A DNA stretch of 29,624 bases. Source: a virus. A program made the translations under genes and the position numbers. The notes under the pieces were generated by a model. The model was given only the letters and a program-made list of their open reading frames with translations. It did no database searches and was not told the origin of the DNA. Numbering within the stretch: the stretch's first letter is position 1; each line of letters starts with the position of its first letter. The stretch spans positions 1-29,624 of IMG/VR virus record IMGVR_UViG_3300020185_000186. One strand, 5' to 3'. Positions 1 through 9,358 of the stretch are shown here, one piece after another.

Positions 1-1
1 G

Positions 2-3000
2 TTAAATGAGATTAAATTCTACAATAGATATGATTTAAGTCTAGAAACAACTTTACAAAATAATTCAGTCGTATTTACTGAAAGGAGTTCTAATTTGGTA
101 GATAATCAATTGTATGTAACCTCTACCGGATCTACTATAATTGCAACCGATGAGATATATACTAATGTTGACCCTCTACTTGGTAATTTCTTTGCCGATG
201 GAACAGGAGTTCTTGGAAAAAAGAAGTTTACATCAAGTACTTTCTCTTCTGAAGGATCTTATGCTGATATTGCTTTTTCTCTTGCTGGAGCTATCAGAAA
301 TAATAGTGAATTTGATGCATATAATATTGGAGATGATGTTTATGTTAAGAGCAAGGTTAACGGATATAATCTTAGAAACGCTGTACTTTTAGTAGGAGTA
401 TTAAACCAGGTTCAATTTATTCAGTCTAATAATATAGACCAGAATAATATCCTAAATCTAAGTGATGATATTCTTACACTGTTTAATTCATACTATTTAA
501 CTGGAGGTAATTCAGGTGGAAAATCAGTATATGTTACTTTTGAAACTGCGGATGTAATAAATGTCGGTGATTATTTGCCTACCAAATATCTAAATGAATT
601 CAACCAGATATTGCATATTGGAGAGGACACGGTTAGAAGAAATGGTGAATATAAGAAGTTAGTGCTGAAGTCTAAAAATGAGCTAAAGAGTAAAGACTAT
701 GAAATCTATTCAAAAAATAGAATTACATTAGGCCTATTTTCAGCATATGATATTTATGACATGGATTTTGATTTTTATGATGATTCTAATTCAAAATTAA
801 AAGAGCTTAATCTTGAGACTAGTGATAATATGGGATACGTTCCATATAACTATGCAATAGATCATCCTCCAACTGGAGCTGTAACGCTAAGTCCTGATTT
901 AGTTATAGGTCCTGATTTTAAAGAATCTCCTCTTGATTATTTTGCTAATCTACTTCCTCTCTTACAGGATGAAGTACCTGGTGAATTTCAAAAAGAGATA
1001 ATTTCTACTGAATACGACAGACTAAAAGAAAATTACACAAAAGAATATTCAACCTATTCTAGAATTGTTCCCTTCATTAATAAGTGGGTTCTAAAAGACA
1101 GTATGACAGTTAGAGAAGAGCCATACCACCTTAATACTAACGAGGCGTTTGGTAGAACTAATTTTTCACCAGATGTTACAGTAGAAGGAAGAGTTCAAGA
1201 TTCATTTACACATGAATGGTTCTATATTGATAAGTGGCCATCGTATTTTACACCAAACGCAATAGATTCTCAAGAATTGTCAAGCTATAGAGACGATTTT
1301 AATGAAGGCTTTAGTTACATTAACTTTGTTAAAGACTTTGAAGTTACAAGATCTTTATTTACGTCTACTCAATATGACTACTTTGAAAGATTTATGGTTA
1401 CTGAAGGAACTGAGACTAATGTTGAGATCAATGATAATGGAGAAATATTAGGATCTTCGATCTGGTCTAAAACTAATTTGCAGAAAAAATACACTATAAT
1501 AAGTGGAGGTTCTGAAATTGACTTTGGATCTACCGTGTTTAAAGGTTTAAAATATGCATTCAAAAAGAGAAAAGACGATGAATCTATAGTTGCTTCTGAA
1601 TTTGTTAAAAACACTGAATTTAACGGTTATAGATTCTCAGTACTTGCTAAAGCAAACACGGGTGCAGAGAGTAATACTGTGAAATACGAATTTATTAAGA
1701 ATGATAAATTTAAGTTTATTGTTTTATTTATTGAAATTAGCATCGACGATTCATATGTTGAATTTATCAATAGAAAATATCTATATGAATTATCAAATAA
1801 GATTATATCTAGCCCTGTCAGTGGATTTGAATCGTACGTATATGCTGATGTTAGAATAGATGGTGCAATTGACTTAACTGGAGTTAAATTTAATTTGGAT
1901 GGACCATATATTGCAAGAGGAATCGAAAATTCTAACGGTACACTTCCTCTATTTACTCAACAAATTAGCCCAGGGGTAAGCGAATCTTATGGAAGTATTA
2001 AAATAGACTATGGTCAGTCTAGTTACACTCCAAATGGTGAGGATATATTTATTAATGTTGTAAAGACTATTTCAAACGAATCTATTCAATTGGAAGGTGC
2101 TCCTTATTATATTGATTCAAATTCTTCATTAAAAGTTACTCTTAATGCTGCGGCAATTCCATTGGCGATTCAACGAAGTGCAACATACACTTACATTGGA
2201 GGCGGTGCTAATTTATATGACAATCTGTTTACTCAATTGTCAGCTAACTATTTTTATGATTTATTGAAAAATGATCCTAATCAAGTTAAATATACTACTA
2301 TAGATGTTAGTGGAACCGAACTTTCAAATAGATACTCAATCGATATGGAAGATGGTAAAGAGATTATTAAACTTTCAAACCTAGTTTCTGTACCAGATAC
2401 AGATACGCCGAAGGCATTTAAGTTAAGTAAGAAGACAATTGGTTACAACATTGAAGAATCTAGTACATATTACCCGTTCTTAATTAGACACAACGGTAAT
2501 TACACAGTAGACCTAACTCCAATTGTTACCTTTACTGATGTTTATGGATTTAATAAAGTGCTTCGAGATCAAAGAGAGTTTGAAATAGCACAGAGAGTTC
2601 TAAAAGAACCGTACTATAAATTAAGTCTATCTTCCGGATATGAAGTTAAAAAATCACTTGCCTATTATAAAAGGTTTAATCGACTTGGTGTTGCATTTAA
2701 CGTCGGGTTTATTAGTGATGGAGGAAAACATGACGCTGATTGGGGAATAATTAAGAACCATTTTTATCATAAGACTAACGAGGTAAACACCTTAGGTGTA
2801 ACTAAACTCTCAGAGAGTAGTGAGTACCTTCCGCAGTACCCTTTAATAAATGAAATTGCAATCGACCGAAGAGACATTAATGTATTTAGGTCTTCTTGGG
2901 AGGATGATTATTATTACAGATCTGTAGCGGGAGGAGGAATAGAATCAGTTCCAGGTACTATTTCTACGATCGAAGAGAAATCATATGTTGGTTCTTCGGC

Positions 3001-3523
3001 AATTAAGACAAAAGATTCATATTCCGTCTATCAATTTGAATCTTCAAGAGTAGAGACAGAGTCCGAGTTGGATGAAATACTTAGAAACTCTAATAACTTG
3101 ACGAATGTTGTCTTTTTTGAAGATGATTCTAATATATTTGCGGATTTCTATATGGACGGTCTAATTGCCAAGATTATTGGAGAAGACGGACTAGCATCAA
3201 CTATTGAAAAATTTGTGGACCCTGCAAAATCAGCGGGAGACAAAGAAACTGTAAGCGATGATGTTATACTGTATGCATTAAATAATATGGTTCCTATCTA
3301 TGGAATTGATAGTATTGAAATATATTCTCGTAGATTTAAAGGAGAAGCTTCTGAAATTATATCTACCTCAGCAATTGATTTGCTTAATAATGGTGGTTAT
3401 AAAGAAGATGGTGGATTTACATATAGATTGCATGGTAAAAAGTCACTTAATTTTAGACTAATATATAATAAACAGTTAGGATATTCTTATAGTATAAGAG
3501 CCCTAATAAAAATACAATCATAA
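2..3523 (+). CDS. Large virion structural protein, 5' end cut by window edge
   Basis: I do not recognise a family. The frame is open from base 2 to the TAA at 3521-3523, about 1,173 codons, so the gene probably begins before the window. A TTG at 95 with AAAGGAG at 81-87 looks like a start, but the codons before it read as ordinary protein and other genes here do not use Shine-Dalgarno sites, so I treat 95 as internal. The protein is rich in Ser, Asn, Tyr and beta-forming residues, has no transmembrane segment, and has few Cys. It is followed after one base by a collagen-repeat fibre-like gene, and three more structural-looking genes come next. A baseplate, tail-fibre or neck component is the best inference; its exact place in the virion cannot be read from sequence. 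Confidence 0.7.
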   Translation, partial: LNEIKFYNRYDLSLETTLQNNSVVFTERSSNLVDNQLYVTSTGSTIIATDEIYTNVDPLLGNFFADGTGVLGKKKFTSSTFSSEGSYADIAFSLAGAIRNNSEFDAYNIGDDVYVKSKVNGYNLRNAVLLVGVLNQVQFIQSNNIDQNNILNLSDDILTLFNSYYLTGGNSGGKSVYVTFETADVINVGDYLPTKYLNEFNQILHIGEDTVRRNGEYKKLVLKSKNELKSKDYEIYSKNRITLGLFSAYDIYDMDFDFYDDSNSKLKELNLETSDNMGYVPYNYAIDHPPTGAVTLSPDLVIGPDFKESPLDYFANLLPLLQDEVPGEFQKEIISTEYDRLKENYTKEYSTYSRIVPFINKWVLKDSMTVREEPYHLNTNEAFGRTNFSPDVTVEGRVQDSFTHEWFYIDKWPSYFTPNAIDSQELSSYRDDFNEGFSYINFVKDFEVTRSLFTSTQYDYFERFMVTEGTETNVEINDNGEILGSSIWSKTNLQKKYTIISGGSEIDFGSTVFKGLKYAFKKRKDDESIVASEFVKNTEFNGYRFSVLAKANTGAESNTVKYEFIKNDKFKFIVLFIEISIDDSYVEFINRKYLYELSNKIISSPVSGFESYVYADVRIDGAIDLTGVKFNLDGPYIARGIENSNGTLPLFTQQISPGVSESYGSIKIDYGQSSYTPNGEDIFINVVKTISNESIQLEGAPYYIDSNSSLKVTLNAAAIPLAIQRSATYTYIGGGANLYDNLFTQLSANYFYDLLKNDPNQVKYTTIDVSGTELSNRYSIDMEDGKEIIKLSNLVSVPDTDTPKAFKLSKKTIGYNIEESSTYYPFLIRHNGNYTVDLTPIVTFTDVYGFNKVLRDQREFEIAQRVLKEPYYKLSLSSGYEVKKSLAYYKRFNRLGVAFNVGFISDGGKHDADWGIIKNHFYHKTNEVNTLGVTKLSESSEYLPQYPLINEIAIDRRDINVFRSSWEDDYYYRSVAGGGIESVPGTISTIEEKSYVGSSAIKTKDSYSVYQFESSRVETESELDEILRNSNNLTNVVFFEDDSNIFADFYMDGLIAKIIGEDGLASTIEKFVDPAKSAGDKETVSDDVILYALNNMVPIYGIDSIEIYSRRFKGEASEIISTSAIDLLNNGGYKEDGGFTYRLHGKKSLNFRLIYNKQLGYSYSIRALIKIQS

Positions 3524-3524
3524 A

Positions 3525-5435
3525 ATGTCGATTAATATACAGGAAATACTCTATCCAAATGACAGCGACTCTGTAAAATGGGGAAAGGTTAATTATAACT
3601 TTGACCAGATATTAGCGTCTGGAGGAAAAGAAGGTCCAAAGGGAGAGAGAGGTGCGTCTGGTTTAACAGGTGCAGTAGGTCTTAAAGGTGAAAAAGGAGA
3701 CGAAGGTGCCCCTGGATCTAAAGGAGAAACTGGAACCTCAACTAACTTTTGGGATCAATTCCAAACAACGCTACAAGGCGCAGACGCTTGGATATTAAAG
3801 CCAAAGAACGAAGTCGTAGGAGGTAATAATAGATCGGAGCAAACTGCAATTATAATTGGAGACTCTTCATATAACTTTGGATCAGCAGATGGTGTTTTAG
3901 ACTCACCTGCACAGCTAACAGTATTTACTGATAGTGCTTTTTCATATGCACAAAAATGGGGACCTTCTACTGGAAATGACTTTTTAACTATTAGAGGAGA
4001 GGTAAATGGATTTGATACAACTCGTACAGATTGGAAAATTCAACCTGAAGGGATGTCAACAAACTCTAGTATTATTCTAAGTTCAGAGAATGTTGAGTTA
4101 ACTGGAGGTAGCATATTATTTAGTGGTACAGATACCTTTATTGGAGGCGGTGGAGAAACTAGTGTTACAAATGATGGAGTTGACATAGTATCTGGATATT
4201 TAAAAGTAGGAGGAGTCAGTACATTTTCTGATACTGTTTCTGTTAATTCTACTAAATTTTTAAAGATTCCCGTAGGAACAACAGTTCAAAGAGCAAGTAC
4301 AGCATTTACATCATCTAATGGGATGATTAGATATAATAGTACAACTGATAAATTTGAAGGTTATGTAGATGGTGGTTGGAGAGATTTTCAAAGACTTTCA
4401 GACTCCACTAGATTTACACACGTTTCAGTAGAAAGTGACAATAGATATGCTCTAAGTGAAGATAGTAAAATTAATTTAGTAGCCGGTCAAAATAAAATGG
4501 TCAGTGTTTCAAGTACTGAAGTAAAGATTAAAGATACTACAGGCACGGATATAATTAAGACAAGCAATACTGCTATTGACGTGTACCAAGATGTTAGAGT
4601 AGACAGCGGACACGATATTTATATTCTTGGGAATGATGAAGGGATAATTTATCCAGCAGGAGGTTTAAAAAGTTCTGGAACTCCTACCTTTGGAACTGCA
4701 TTATTTTCATCTCCTAGTTATAATAGTGCTGAATCACTTAGAAACTTAAATGACTATTTTTATCAAGCGTCATACTTTCCAGAGTCAATCAATCAATCTG
4801 GTGGTAATTGGAATGAAGGTACTTATTTTATTGGATTATACGGTACAAATGGCATATACTGGCAGCCGCCATCTGCCACGGTGAATCAGACCTCAACGAC
4901 TTATTACCAAAAATCTACTGAATCGAAAGTAACTTGGACTAAAATAGGAAACCAAGTAATGGTTAATGGCCATTATAAAATGGGTGGTTGGTCGAGTACC
5001 GACTGGAGAAGAGATACTATTGCTGGCTACGATAGTGTTCTTTTAGGGCTTGGAGAAATTACTGGAACAACGGGAACTAAATCGCAATTTCCATTTATAA
5101 ATCAGACAGGCCAACCTATACTTGTAAATGTAAAAATATACGGAGTTAATTACGATGACACTACTGATAACAGATACCTATCTAACTGTTTTGGTTTGAT
5201 TAAACCTAATGAAAGATACATAAAGCTATTCTACACTACCGATGCGAACGGTACTCATAATAGTTATATCGAGGCGGTTAAAGGCGTATATCTTAAGAGA
5301 ATTAGCGCTACTTTCGATGACACTGTAATCTTATTTAACTTTACAATGCCGACAATAGTTAACACTGGTAGAACCAGTTATTCAACCGGAGGCGGAGGAG
5401 CTCAAAATGGAAACAATCAATTTCAAGGAGCTTAA
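3525..5435 (+). CDS. Collagen-repeat tail fibre/structural protein
   Basis: This 636-aa protein has a short N-terminal region (residues 1-33), then 13 uninterrupted Gly-X-Y triplets (residues 34-72), then a long beta-rich part full of Ser, Thr, Gly and Asn. It ends in a Gly/Gln/Asn-rich tail. Collagen-like triplets are well known in phage tail fibres and appendages, where they form trimeric stalks; the rest would then form the shaft and tip. The ATG lies one base after the preceding stop, so the two genes are probably cotranscribed and translationally coupled. Residues 275-290 (NGMIRYNSTTDKFEGY) resemble repeats common in fibre proteins. Assignment as a fibre or adhesin is inference from composition and context; receptor specificity is unknown. 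Confidence 0.7.
   Translation: MSINIQEILYPNDSDSVKWGKVNYNFDQILASGGKEGPKGERGASGLTGAVGLKGEKGDEGAPGSKGETGTSTNFWDQFQTTLQGADAWILKPKNEVVGGNNRSEQTAIIIGDSSYNFGSADGVLDSPAQLTVFTDSAFSYAQKWGPSTGNDFLTIRGEVNGFDTTRTDWKIQPEGMSTNSSIILSSENVELTGGSILFSGTDTFIGGGGETSVTNDGVDIVSGYLKVGGVSTFSDTVSVNSTKFLKIPVGTTVQRASTAFTSSNGMIRYNSTTDKFEGYVDGGWRDFQRLSDSTRFTHVSVESDNRYALSEDSKINLVAGQNKMVSVSSTEVKIKDTTGTDIIKTSNTAIDVYQDVRVDSGHDIYILGNDEGIIYPAGGLKSSGTPTFGTALFSSPSYNSAESLRNLNDYFYQASYFPESINQSGGNWNEGTYFIGLYGTNGIYWQPPSATVNQTSTTYYQKSTESKVTWTKIGNQVMVNGHYKMGGWSSTDWRRDTIAGYDSVLLGLGEITGTTGTKSQFPFINQTGQPILVNVKIYGVNYDDTTDNRYLSNCFGLIKPNERYIKLFYTTDANGTHNSYIEAVKGVYLKRISATFDDTVILFNFTMPTIVNTGRTSYSTGGGGAQNGNNQFQGA
3624..3740 (+). repeat. Collagen-like Gly-X-Y repeat tract
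   Basis: Thirteen consecutive Gly-X-Y codon triplets (GKE, GPK, GER, GAS, GLT and so on through GTS) inside the fibre-like gene. The X and Y positions are rich in Lys and Glu and poor in Pro, as in bacterial and phage collagens that lack hydroxyproline and are stabilised by charge pairs. Confidence 0.9.
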
Positions 5436-5437
5436 GT

Positions 5438-6268
5438 ATGATTACTCTATTAAAAATATTAGACTTTGTTAAGTCAATTGATAAGAAAACGCTGGCGTTT
5501 ATCGGTGGTGCAATCCTTATGTTATTTATGCTGAAGCAGTGCAATACTATCTCGAACCTAAAGAGTGATCTTAAGATTCAAGAAGAGCTGACCGAAATCA
5601 ACTTTAATAATTATTTAGCATCCCATGATTCTGTTAAATATTTTGAAAACGAAATAGGAGATAAGGTAGCTCAAATTTCTAGCTTTCAATTTGAAGTATC
5701 TCAACTAGAGAGGACTAATATTGAAATAGAAAATAAATACATCAAGGCTCTAAATCTAAATAAGGACCTAGCTGGTGTTAATTCACTTCTTTCTGCCGAC
5801 ATTAGAATAAAGGACAGTTTACTTGCGATGTCAACCTTAACTGAAATAGATTCAGTTTCAAGCATGGTTAATTTTAATAAGGAGGATGACTTTGGATCTG
5901 GAAATACTAGAATTGTTAATGGGAATTTAATAATTAGATACGACTCTTCTGGTAGTTTTACAACCAGTCCTGTTAATTTGTCAATTGCTCAAACTCTATC
6001 ATTAAGTGCGGCCGTTGAAGAATTAGAAGGAAGAGAAACTCTAAAAATTACAAGTTCCTATCCTGGGTTAACAATTACTGGGATCGAGAACATAAGTTTA
6101 ATAGACCAAAGATTGAACGATAAAAACAAGATAAATAATAAGGCTGGATTTAGTATTGGTATGGGAATTGGATATGGTATTAATTACAATACGTCAAATT
6201 CTTCAATAACGCTTGGACCATCAATAAACGTTGGTCTATATTGGTCCCCTAAATGGTTAAGATTTTAA
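5438..6268 (+). CDS. Membrane-anchored coiled-coil protein with beta-rich C-terminus
   Basis: This 276-aa protein has one clear hydrophobic segment near the N-terminus (about residues 18-33). Next comes a long charged and heptad-like region (about 38-125) suggesting a coiled coil, then a linker, then a Gly-rich alternating hydrophobic C-terminus (about 235-276) ending in Phe. A terminal aromatic residue after amphipathic strands is typical of outer-membrane beta-barrel proteins. The order inner-membrane anchor, coiled coil, outer-membrane-like strands could span the envelope, as a spanin does, but no lipobox is present and I do not recognise the family. The ATG is two bases after the previous stop. 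A virion or lysis role is equally open. Confidence 0.65.
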   Translation: MITLLKILDFVKSIDKKTLAFIGGAILMLFMLKQCNTISNLKSDLKIQEELTEINFNNYLASHDSVKYFENEIGDKVAQISSFQFEVSQLERTNIEIENKYIKALNLNKDLAGVNSLLSADIRIKDSLLAMSTLTEIDSVSSMVNFNKEDDFGSGNTRIVNGNLIIRYDSSGSFTTSPVNLSIAQTLSLSAAVEELEGRETLKITSSYPGLTITGIENISLIDQRLNDKNKINNKAGFSIGMGIGYGINYNTSNSSITLGPSINVGLYWSPKWLRF

Positions 6269-6269
6269 T

Positions 6270-8420
6270 ATGGCACAATCATCAACATACTTCAGAATCG
6301 ACGAAGACGTACTTTTAGAGTTCATCTATCACGATCAATCGAACCCAACTCTATATGATATTGAGGTCGATGATAATGGTAGTGAAATAAAGGTGCTTGA
6401 CACCCTAGACGGTGATGCCCTCTCGAAAAGACATTTAATACATGAGCTTGGAGGTGATGTTGTTAATTTTGATGTCACTCAAAGCTTTGGATATTTAGCA
6501 ATTGAAAATTTTGCGGCGAGAAAACTATTGCTGCAGGTCGGCAAGACATATAAATTCAACTTAGGGGATGGGACTGGAAATTATGTTCCGACCGCAGCTA
6601 ACTTTAAAATTGGAGGAGCTCTTGGAATTTCAAGTTATTCAGTAGTGAATGGTGAAACTATTTTAACATATACACCAACTGAATTAGGATCAGTACAATA
6701 TTACTATGATGACACTAGCTTTCTATTAAAAGGAGGAACTATTAATGTTGCTGAAAAGGCAAACCCTCTATTCTCTACCCCAGACGAAGATACTGGAAAC
6801 GATATTAATCAATTAAGAGGAAGGTTCCATGCGGTTAAAGTTCCTGGGGAGGTAACAAAATGGGCTCTTCTAGGATATGATTCTACTGGAGCATATGAAA
6901 CATTTAATTATATTAATAATAACCCTGATTGGATAGGAGGTAATGAAACTGACCTAAATAATTCACAATCAGATGCTTTTGATGCAATTAACTTTATTAG
7001 ATATGATAAAGTAAGACTTCATTTTAGAAGTGGTTATAGTTTTGCAAGTAGAGGATATGAAGGATTCTTATTTCAAGTATTAGCCGATAGGATTGGAGGA
7101 GTACAAAATAATCTAACTCAACTTGTCTATTTGAATCAAAGTAACTATGAGATTTCAAATCCAAAGCCCTTTGTTTTAGGAGAGACCTTATTTGCAAAGT
7201 TTATTGAGATAAAGATACCGACGGTTCTTGCTAATCAAAACCCAGAATTTAATGACTTCTTTTATGGAGATGGAACGATAGGATCTTCAAATCTTGATCC
7301 AACTTCAAACTACGGAATTAAATTCAGTCTAATTGATAGAATTACAACCGAATCAGGATATGACTATATTCATTTAGGAGAGGAGAATGCATTCACAGTT
7401 TCAAGAGAGGATGAATTTCAAGATTTTACAGCGGTTGTTGAAGACGCTGAAGATGGAGACTATTTTAAAATATATGGAGAGAGGGACGGAAGTGCAAGCG
7501 CATTTGAGGCATACATATTAAACAGGATTAACACAAGTTCTGATGATATTATAGTCCTATATGAGGTCGAATTATATGAACAGATTGGATTAAGTCAAGT
7601 TAAAACATTTGACACTACATTCACGCAAGTAGAGGATTTTGACACTCCTATTCTATTCAGACCTGTAATTCAAAACTCAAACGTCGCAGTTAACTTCTCG
7701 ATCGACGTTACAATGAGAATTTACAATGAGACCAATAACACTCAAATTGTAAAGAGAGCAAGTTTAACAGTAAACACTCCAGCTAAGTATGGAAAAATAC
7801 TAGGAAGCATAAATATATCCGGTAAAAATTCAATAACTGAAGTATTTAACACTCTGCCTAATCTTTCTCAAAATAGAAGTATTAGAGAGGCAATCGCAGC
7901 AACAATACCAAGGACTACTAAAAAGATAAAAACATTTATTGAGAGGTACAACATTGTTACTTCTGTAAATGCAGTTGATTTTAATGCAAGTCAAACTGCT
8001 ACATCAAGTTCAACTGCAGCACTTGGTTCAGTAAATCCTTCCACAGCTAATACAAATGCTTCGGTAACTGATACTGGTAATAATCCATATGTTAGCTCTT
8101 CTGACCTTTCAATTGAAGTCTATCCAATGACTACTTATTATAAGTTTAAAGTAGCAAAACAAGTTGGAAATGATTATGAATCTCTAGATTTAAGCTCAGT
8201 TGAAAATATGACCTTAAACTTTATTGATGGAAAAGTAAGAAAGAGATTTAATCACATTCCTAATAAAGACATAGATATGTCGTCAGGTGAAATATTATTT
8301 AGGGTAGATGCAAGTCACCTATCTGAGATAAGAACTATGAAAAATAGATCTTTTTATATAGGTCTTGATAACGGTAGTGACGAGACTGTAGTAACTAAAG
8401 GAAAATTCACAGTTGAGTAA
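6270..8420 (+). CDS. Virion structural protein (unknown type)
   Basis: I do not recognise this 716-aa protein. It is acidic, beta-rich and Asn/Ser/Thr-rich with no transmembrane segment or Cys cluster. A Ser/Thr/Ala/Asn-rich low-complexity linker at about residues 574-610 separates a C-terminal domain (about 611-716) with a strand-rich pattern. The ATG is one base after the previous stop, and the stop TAA shares its last A with the ATG of the next gene, so it belongs to the same translationally coupled structural operon. Position and composition suggest a tail, baseplate or fibre-connector protein. This rests on context rather than a motif. Confidence 0.6.
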   Translation: MAQSSTYFRIDEDVLLEFIYHDQSNPTLYDIEVDDNGSEIKVLDTLDGDALSKRHLIHELGGDVVNFDVTQSFGYLAIENFAARKLLLQVGKTYKFNLGDGTGNYVPTAANFKIGGALGISSYSVVNGETILTYTPTELGSVQYYYDDTSFLLKGGTINVAEKANPLFSTPDEDTGNDINQLRGRFHAVKVPGEVTKWALLGYDSTGAYETFNYINNNPDWIGGNETDLNNSQSDAFDAINFIRYDKVRLHFRSGYSFASRGYEGFLFQVLADRIGGVQNNLTQLVYLNQSNYEISNPKPFVLGETLFAKFIEIKIPTVLANQNPEFNDFFYGDGTIGSSNLDPTSNYGIKFSLIDRITTESGYDYIHLGEENAFTVSREDEFQDFTAVVEDAEDGDYFKIYGERDGSASAFEAYILNRINTSSDDIIVLYEVELYEQIGLSQVKTFDTTFTQVEDFDTPILFRPVIQNSNVAVNFSIDVTMRIYNETNNTQIVKRASLTVNTPAKYGKILGSINISGKNSITEVFNTLPNLSQNRSIREAIAATIPRTTKKIKTFIERYNIVTSVNAVDFNASQTATSSSTAALGSVNPSTANTNASVTDTGNNPYVSSSDLSIEVYPMTTYYKFKVAKQVGNDYESLDLSSVENMTLNFIDGKVRKRFNHIPNKDIDMSSGEILFRVDASHLSEIRTMKNRSFYIGLDNGSDETVVTKGKFTVE

Positions 8421-8971
8421 TGATATTAAATAGTAGAAATAATACATACGATTTTAGGTTTCCAAGAAAGTTTATTCCAGAAGAGGTTGCCCAAAAATAC
8501 AAGAAGTATCTTGAAAAGATTCCAGGAAACCTTCTTGCGGAGCCGGTAGACTTTATAAATTATTCAATTCAAGGGTTAAATATACCTGGAATGAGCTTTG
8601 ATCCTGTAACTCAACAAGATAATGATGGTACTATAAGATACCATAGAGGAGCAATACCAATACAAAACACAGTAGAGAGGCAGTTTACAGTGACGATGCA
8701 ATTACTTGATGGTTTTATAAACTATTGGATAATGCAGGACACTCTTTTATATTATTATGCCAGATCTACTAAACCAGCGTTTACTCAGGATTTAACAATG
8801 AGAGTCTTAGATTCAGAAGGAGCAAGCGTTGCCTACTTTAAGTTTGAGAATCCAATTATGAACTCAATCAATGAACTGAATTTGAATATGAGTGATAACA
8901 TAGCAGACTTTAGCACTTTCGAGGTAACCTTCTTTTATAATAAGATAAATATAGAACTAGAAATACAATAA
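8420..8971 (+). CDS. Small structural protein, tail-tube-like
   Basis: This 183-aa protein overlaps the previous stop by one base (TAATG). Its middle and C-terminal parts show alternating strands around an aromatic-rich segment with WIMQDTLLYYY (about residues 103-113) and the phrase FSTFEVTFFYNKI near the end. This resembles the layout of T4 gp19-type tail-tube and related baseplate-tube proteins (T4 gp19 is 163 aa), in which a beta-sandwich carries one long helix. I could not confirm homology. Other possibilities are a tube-initiator or minor baseplate protein. It is the last gene of the structural block. Confidence 0.45.
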   Translation: MILNSRNNTYDFRFPRKFIPEEVAQKYKKYLEKIPGNLLAEPVDFINYSIQGLNIPGMSFDPVTQQDNDGTIRYHRGAIPIQNTVERQFTVTMQLLDGFINYWIMQDTLLYYYARSTKPAFTQDLTMRVLDSEGASVAYFKFENPIMNSINELNLNMSDNIADFSTFEVTFFYNKINIELEIQ

Positions 8972-8976
8972 CAACA

Positions 8977-9351
8977 ATGAGCAATACTATAAAAACATTT
9001 AACGAGTATCTAATCGAGCAAAAGGTAACTGATGCTGATCTTAAGATCCTAACAGAGGGACTCCAGCAAGAGTGGACCGATGAACTAGAAGAAAAGGTAG
9101 ATGCCGCTCTTGATCAATTTATACTAGAATACGCTGACGATCGAGGTGAGATTGATATTGATAAGTTTAATACTGAACTAACCAATGAGGGCATTTTAGG
9201 ATCTATTTTCGGTGGTTTAGCTGGATTTGCTCTTGGTAAAACAGTTGGTAAAACGATTGCAAAAGTACTTGGTATAGACAAAGGAGTTCTATACGACTTA
9301 TTAACATCAAGACTTGTAGGTGCCGCTTTGGGTGCATCGCTTGGTAAATAA
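8977..9351 (+). CDS. Tagged small protein with glycine-zipper C-terminus
   Basis: This 124-aa protein starts MSNTIKTFNEYLIE, the first occurrence of the short peptide shared by the 14505-23565 gene block and similar to T4 capsid-targeting sequences. An acidic helical region follows (to about residue 70). Then a Gly/Ala-rich hydrophobic segment (about 73-124) shows G-x3-G spacings such as GSIFGG, GFALGK and GAALGASLG. Such glycine zippers pack helices in membranes or membrane-active peptides. The sequences ILTEG (about residue 25) and NEGILG (about 70) resemble possible prohead-protease sites. An internal head protein released into the host envelope on infection is a plausible inference. I do not recognise a named family. 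Confidence 0.7.
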   Translation: MSNTIKTFNEYLIEQKVTDADLKILTEGLQQEWTDELEEKVDAALDQFILEYADDRGEIDIDKFNTELTNEGILGSIFGGLAGFALGKTVGKTIAKVLGIDKGVLYDLLTSRLVGAALGASLGK

Positions 9352-9358
9352 CATATCT

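Noticed and set aside
81-97. AAAGGAG followed by TTG at 95 as the true start of the first gene
   Set aside because: The same frame is open back to base 2 with protein-like codons, and neighbouring genes do not use Shine-Dalgarno sites. The gene more likely begins upstream of the window.
9320-9358. GTG start at 9320 for the RuvC-like gene
   Set aside because: It would overlap the previous gene by 32 bases and add 13 residues ahead of the first RuvC strand; ATG at 9359 places Asp7 where the family expects it.
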